Source: an uncultured Oscillospiraceae bacterium
Lineage (GTDB): Bacteria > Bacillota > Clostridia > Oscillospirales > Oscillospiraceae
DNA length: 35,060 bases
Direction of reading: 5' to 3'
Assembly (NCBI GenBank): GCA_910585735.1
Contig: CAJUEU010000018.1
Span: 1-35,060, forward strand
Part shown: in pieces, positions 31,263 to 35,060 of the stretch
Layout of the letters: every line of letters begins with the position of its first letter
Position numbering within the stretch: the stretch's first letter is position 1
Position numbers and translations under genes: made by a program
Notes under the pieces: model-generated
What the model was told of the DNA's origin: nothing
The model's database searches: none
What the model saw: only the letters and a program-made list of their open reading frames with translations

Positions 31263-31307
31263 AAAAGACCGCCCTTCCCAGGCCACGCCGGGGGAGGGCG
31301 GTCTTTT
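31263..31307. terminator. Bidirectional terminator between relA and bofA
   Basis: AAAAGACCGCCCT (31263-31275) with a complementary arm ending in TTTT at 31307; usable by the convergent genes on both strands. Confidence 0.88.
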
Positions 31308-31317
31308 CAAACCCGCG

Positions 31318-31590
31318 CTACCGCAGTACCCATTTCAGCATAAGTAATAGCCCGAAGCCCGGGGCGCCCAATATCCCCAGGACCAGGGCGTTAAAAAGGT
31401 TGACCCCCAGGCCGGCCCCCAGCAGATTCCCCACCGGGGCAAAGACTGCCAGGGCGCATAGCCCGGCCCCTGTCCGCCCGGCCAGGCGGAAAAGGCCACG
31501 AAGGGGCCGGCGGAGCAGGGACAGGAGGAAGAGAAGTCCGACGCTTCCCACCAGGACGGGCAGGAAGCTGTTCCACCCCGCCCCCATCAT
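31318..31590 (-). CDS. bofA: BofA-family protein (pro-sigma-K processing inhibitor-like)
   Basis: A 90-residue membrane protein with two helical regions (FLPVLVGSVGLLFLLSLL and the C-terminal half). The end has the family signature GLGVNLFNALVLGILGAPG followed by LLLMLKWVL. In Bacillus BofA restrains the SpoIVFB protease in the forespore membrane. It points to a sporulation lineage; whether this organism sporulates is not shown. The start ATG overlaps the stop of the DUF2508 gene (ATGA), so both are translated together. The same gene pair, yaaL-bofA, lies next to recR in Bacillus, supporting the call. Confidence 0.88.
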   Translation of the reverse strand: MMGAGWNSFLPVLVGSVGLLFLLSLLRRPLRGLFRLAGRTGAGLCALAVFAPVGNLLGAGLGVNLFNALVLGILGAPGFGLLLMLKWVLR

Positions 31591-31904
31591 GCCACCGGGA
31601 GGACGCTCTCGGGCAGAGGCCCGGAGGGGGTGGATTCTTCGGGGGGGAGAGGGGCCGCCCGGCGTCCGGGAAGCGGGGCGGAAGGATCCAAAGCCTTCCG
31701 CTGCCGCAGCAGGTAGGAGTACCGGGCCCGGAGAGCCTGAATCTCAAAGATATAGGCTTCCACCAGCTCGCTGTCGGCGGTGGAATTGAAGCCCAGGTAG
31801 GCCTGGGAGATCATGGCTTTGGTCTCCTTCAGGCTCCGCTCCAGCTGGGCCCGCTCCGCCTGGAGCCGCTTTCGTTCTTTTCTTCGCTCTGTTCCACGTC
31901 CCAT
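31587..31904 (-). CDS. YaaL-like protein (DUF2508), 105 aa
   Basis: A small, highly charged soluble protein. The N-terminal part is a basic/acidic helix (RRKERKRLQAERAQLERSL). The segment YLGFNSTADSELVEAYIFEI, QALRARYSYLLRQRK is the DUF2508/YaaL core. The tail is Pro-rich and poorly conserved-looking. Its function is unknown; it is usually found just before bofA. I use the ATG at 31904, 8 nt after AAGGAAGG; the GTG at 31913 overlaps that site. A TATAAT-like box lies upstream (31962-31967, minus) but I see no matching -35. Confidence 0.85.
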   Translation of the reverse strand: MGRGTERRKERKRLQAERAQLERSLKETKAMISQAYLGFNSTADSELVEAYIFEIQALRARYSYLLRQRKALDPSAPLPGRRAAPLPPEESTPSGPLPESVLPVA

Positions 31905-31986
31905 ACCGGGCACCTTCCTTTCAGTTCAGTCTATGGAAAGTGTGGACAGATATAACCGGGATTATACTGTTTTGGAAAAATCCGCC

Positions 31987-32015
31987 TTGTGAAAAAGGGA
32001 AAGACGTGTTACAAT
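31987..32015 (+). promoter_or_regulatory. Promoter of pepF
   Basis: TTGTGA (31987-31992), 17 bp, TACAAT (32010-32015). Confidence 0.7.
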
Positions 32016-32103
32016 AAAAAAGAATTTAGCCTGTTGAAGGCTTTGGCGGAAGAGCGGGGCTCTTTCCCTGGTCACGGATGAAACTATGAGGAGGTTTTGT
32101 AAA

Positions 32104-33906
32104 ATGGAAAATGTGAAGAAGATCCCCCAGCGGGAGGAGGTCCCTCAGGAGTATACCTGGAATACCGCCGACCTGTTCCCCTCTGACGAGGCGTGGGAGC
32201 AAGAACTGGAAGCCGTTCGGGCCGAGGGCCGGAAGATCTCCGCCTACGCCGGACGACTGGGAGAGAGTGGAGAGACCCTTCTGGCCTTTCTGAAGGCCAA
32301 TGACGCCCTGGGGGAGCGGCTCAACCCCCTGTCCAACTACGCCATGCGGAAAAGCGACCAGGACACCCGCAATCCCAAATACCAGGCCATGGCGGGCAAG
32401 TACTATGCCCTCTGGGCCGAGCTCAGCCGCCTCTCCGCTTTTGTGACCCCCGAGCTTATGGCCATTCCTGACGAGACCCTGGAGGGCTTCTACACCGCCG
32501 CCCCCGGTCTGGAGCTCTACCGCCGGTATTTTGAGGTGATGCGTGCCCGGCGGGAGCACATCCTCTCGGACGCCGAGGAAAAGCTGCTGGCCGCCGCGGG
32601 AGAGGCCACCCAGGTGGCCAGCGACGCCTTCAGTAAGCTGACCAACGCCGACCTGACCTTCCCGGAGGTGGAGGACGGCGAGGGGAAGAAGGTGCCTCTC
32701 TCCAACGGCTCTTACGGTCTGAGCATGGACAGCGAGGACCGGGTCCTGCGGAAAAACGCCTACGAAGCCATGTACGAGACCTACGGTTCCATCCGCAACA
32801 CCGCCGCCGCTCTGCTCTCCGGCGAGATGAAGCGCCGCCGTTTTGTCTCCACCGCCCGGAAATACCCCAGCGCCCTCAACGCCGCCGTCAGCGGCAACCG
32901 GGTGCCCGAGGAGGTCTACCACACTCTCATCCAGACCGTGAACGCCAACCTGGATAAACTCCATCGGTATGTGGCCCTTCGGAAGAAGCTGTTGGGCTTG
33001 GAGGAGCTCCATATGTACGACATCTATACCCCCATGGTCCCCGGCGCCGAGAAGGTCATTTCCTTCCAGGAGGCCAAGGACACGGTGTATGAGGCCCTGG
33101 CTCCCATGGGGGAGGATTACCGGGCCATTATCAAGGAGGGTTTTGAGAACCGCTGGATCGACGTCTATGAGAACGTGGGCAAGCGCTCGGGGGCCTACTC
33201 TGCCGGGGCGCTGTGCCACCCCTATGTGCTTTTGAACCATAACGACAACCTGGACAGCATGTTTACCCTGGCCCACGAGATGGGCCACGCGGTTCATTCC
33301 TATCTCTCCAACAAGCGCCAGCCCCCGGTCTATCGGAATTACCCCATCTTTGTGGCTGAGGTGGCCTCCACCTGCAACGAGGCGCTGCTCATGGAGTACC
33401 TGCTGGGGAGGACCACCGACAAAAAGGAACGGGCGGTGCTCATCAACCACTTCCTGGACAAGTTCAAGGGCACCCTCTACCGCCAGACCATGTTCGCGGA
33501 GTTCGAGCTGCGTATGGGCGAGCTGGACGCCGCCGGGGAGACCCTCACCGCCGACCGGCTGAGCAAGGAGTATAAGGCCCTCAATGAAAAGTACTATGGC
33601 CCCGATATGGTCACCGATGACTACATTGCCCTGGAGTGGGCCCGTATTCCCCATTTCTACATGAACTACTATGTGTATCAGTACGCCACCGGCTACTCGG
33701 CGGCCATCGCCCTCTCCCGGAAGATTTTGAAGGAGGGTCCCGCCGCCGTGAAGGACTATGTGACCTTCCTCTCGGGAGGGCGGTCCAAGGACCCCATCGA
33801 CCTTCTCAAGGGGGCCGGAGTGGATATGTCCACCGCCGCGCCCATCCAGTCCGCCCTGGACCTCTTCGGGGAGCTGCTGGACGAGATGGAGGAGCTGCTG
33901 GCGTAA
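32104..33906 (+). CDS. pepF: Oligoendopeptidase F (M3 family)
   Basis: Cytoplasmic zinc endopeptidase that cuts short peptides; 600 residues, normal length. The zinc site AHEMGHAVH lies at residues 390-398 with the third ligand E419 in AEVASTCNEALL. N-terminal EYTWNTADLFPSDEAWEQEL and the C-terminal YYVYQYATGYSAA segment are typical of PepF. GAGGAGG lies 9 nt before the ATG at 32104, so the in-frame ATG at 32086 is not needed. It is a single gene between its own promoter and the next, slightly separated transporter gene. Confidence 0.96.
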   Translation: MENVKKIPQREEVPQEYTWNTADLFPSDEAWEQELEAVRAEGRKISAYAGRLGESGETLLAFLKANDALGERLNPLSNYAMRKSDQDTRNPKYQAMAGKYYALWAELSRLSAFVTPELMAIPDETLEGFYTAAPGLELYRRYFEVMRARREHILSDAEEKLLAAAGEATQVASDAFSKLTNADLTFPEVEDGEGKKVPLSNGSYGLSMDSEDRVLRKNAYEAMYETYGSIRNTAAALLSGEMKRRRFVSTARKYPSALNAAVSGNRVPEEVYHTLIQTVNANLDKLHRYVALRKKLLGLEELHMYDIYTPMVPGAEKVISFQEAKDTVYEALAPMGEDYRAIIKEGFENRWIDVYENVGKRSGAYSAGALCHPYVLLNHNDNLDSMFTLAHEMGHAVHSYLSNKRQPPVYRNYPIFVAEVASTCNEALLMEYLLGRTTDKKERAVLINHFLDKFKGTLYRQTMFAEFELRMGELDAAGETLTADRLSKEYKALNEKYYGPDMVTDDYIALEWARIPHFYMNYYVYQYATGYSAAIALSRKILKEGPAAVKDYVTFLSGGRSKDPIDLLKGAGVDMSTAAPIQSALDLFGELLDEMEELLA

Positions 33907-34009
33907 TGACCGCGGGTCGGGAGGGCCTGCGGGCCCTGTCCTTCCGCGGAGAGAGAAAAGCTAAGGGGCAATTCAGCCCCCGTGAGAAAGGAACTCGAAA
34001 AGTTACGCA

Positions 34010-35060
34010 ATGAAATTAACCAAAAAGAGTCAAATTTTTGTTCTGATCGTTTTTGCTGCGGAGGCGCTGGAGGGACCCCTCAACAATCTGGCGGCCCTGT
34101 TCTCCGTTCAGATCCTGGAGCAGGCCCAGGTGGGGAGCGGTCAGGGAATGATACGAGCCGCTGGCTTGACCCTGGCCCTCTACCTCGGGGTTTCCCTCCA
34201 GAGCATGCTGACGTCGTGGCTGCGCAACCGGCTGTTTGCCGCCGAGACGGTCTCCCTCCGGGACGCCATGCTCCACAGCATTCTCCACCGCCCGGCCCGT
34301 TTGGTCCGGCGGGAGAGCGACGCCTACTACCTGAACCTCTTTAACACCGACGTGGAGACCTATCGGACCGATTACATGGCCAACCGGCTTTATCTGTTCA
34401 ACGAGCTTATGTGGATCCTCTCGGCCGCCGGCTCCCTCTTTTTCCTGAACCCCTGGCTGTGCGTGGCCGCTGTGGTTTCTTCCGTCATCCCCTTTGCCTT
34501 CCAAAAGGTATTTACCCGGTGGGTGGCCAAGGCCAAAAACCAGTATTCCAAGGCCAGTGAGGTCTACAACGGGGTGCTGAAGGAGACCTTGGAGGGCTAC
34601 GAGGCCATTCACGCCGACAATCACCCGGCAGCCGCCCAGGAACGGTTCCATGCCGCCAATCTGGGCCGGGAGAAGGCCAGGACCCATGCCAATATGGTTT
34701 CCAGCGTTGACATGGCATATTTTCGGTTCATCACGAACATGTCCACCATTGTGTGCCTCATCCTGGGTGGGTACCTGGTCCTCCAGGGCAGGCTCAGCGC
34801 TCCCATGATGATTGCCGCCCAATTCTTCTTTACCAACCTCGCCGGCGCCGTTGGGGTGCTGCAAGACTATATCGTCCAAATCAAGGCAACCAAAGACATC
34901 CGGGCTAAGCTGGCCCGGGAGGTAAACGAGCCCGCCGACACGGGCACCGCGGTCTGTGACCCCACCGCTCCCGCTACCGTGGCCTATGAGGGGCTGTCCT
35001 TCTCCTTTGGGGACCGGCAGCTGTACGAGGACCTCTCCTGCGCCTTCGCCCCCGGGGGGT
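34010..35060 (+). CDS. ABC exporter with fused membrane and ATPase domains, 5' part
   Basis: Open from the ATG at 34010 to the end of the window without stop (about 350 residues seen). The first 290 residues form a type I exporter membrane domain: helices at about 8-40, 45-65, 126-165 and 240-290, and the coupling-helix pattern KASEVYNGVLKETLEGYEAI. The nucleotide-binding domain begins with YEGLSFSFGDRQLYEDLSC, and the sequence ends at PGG just before Walker A. The substrate is unknown. The nearest ribosome-like site (AAAGGA, near 33988) is 16-17 nt away, so the start is less certain. The 103 bp upstream hold no gene, only small GC-rich stems. Confidence 0.85.
   Translation, partial: MKLTKKSQIFVLIVFAAEALEGPLNNLAALFSVQILEQAQVGSGQGMIRAAGLTLALYLGVSLQSMLTSWLRNRLFAAETVSLRDAMLHSILHRPARLVRRESDAYYLNLFNTDVETYRTDYMANRLYLFNELMWILSAAGSLFFLNPWLCVAAVVSSVIPFAFQKVFTRWVAKAKNQYSKASEVYNGVLKETLEGYEAIHADNHPAAAQERFHAANLGREKARTHANMVSSVDMAYFRFITNMSTIVCLILGGYLVLQGRLSAPMMIAAQFFFTNLAGAVGVLQDYIVQIKATKDIRAKLAREVNEPADTGTAVCDPTAPATVAYEGLSFSFGDRQLYEDLSCAFAPGG

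Noticed and set aside
33907..34009. Attenuator or riboswitch before the last ABC gene
   Set aside because: Only short GC-rich stems without a T-run; nothing that can be supported.

Overview
The window is GC-rich chromosomal DNA from a low-redox, endospore-lineage Firmicute. Family-level resemblance (high-GC codon use, archaeal-type GlyRS behind a T-box leader, a flavodiiron protein, Pta, RsgI-like anti-sigma, YaaL-BofA pair) points to a gut Oscillospiraceae of the Flavonifractor/Lawsonibacter kind. The genus is an inference; nothing in the window fixes it. Most genes are ordinary housekeeping or envelope genes, and short accessory patches with lower GC and repeats lie between them.

Layout. 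1-1364: 3' part of typA. 1431-3821 (minus): three-gene ABC exporter operon (ATPase, two permeases) behind a consensus promoter and a hairpin-rich leader of about 230 nt. 4214-5155: secreted copper-amine-oxidase-N-like protein. 5378-6019: YczE/YitT-like membrane protein. 6088-6401: a compact locus with a 31-residue membrane peptide facing a perfectly consensus antisense promoter, a candidate type I toxin-antitoxin pair. 6532-7737: flavodiiron protein. 7921-9908: BlaI/BlaR1-type regulator and metalloprotease pair with palindromic operators. 10035-11239: two XRE-type regulators and a small unknown gene with overlapping divergent promoters. 11311-13122 (minus): lepA, with a 52-bp copy of its own 5' end repeated upstream. 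13478-14185 (minus): XRE regulator. 14359-15384: pta. 15522-16015: a cluster of perfect or near-perfect hairpins.

16014-18124 is a small accessory island: three tiny XRE regulators (two of them recent duplicates sharing operator-like boxes), a SLOG/YpsA-like protein and a lipoprotein. 18170-21959 (minus): two tandem lipoteichoic-acid-synthase-like proteins. 22175-24153 (minus): glyS with promoter, T-box and terminator, and a duplicated 66-bp element in the leader.

24279-26698: an ECF sigma factor translationally coupled to an RsgI-like anti-sigma factor. Its outside part carries three PepSY-type repeats, each with seven cysteines at exactly conserved spacing and a His-rich tail. This is the most unusual protein of the window. 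26888-31219: recJ and the bifunctional relA/spoT. 31318-31904 (minus): bofA and yaaL-like (DUF2508), a sporulation-lineage pair. 32104-33906: pepF. 34010 to the end: start of an ABC exporter cut by the window edge.

The genes do not form one pathway. Two themes stand out: envelope sensing (ECF sigma/anti-sigma, BlaI/BlaR1, LTA synthases, ABC exporters) and RNA-level control (T-box, antisense RNA candidate, leader hairpins). Long open frames antisense to most GC-rich genes were treated as codon-bias shadows.
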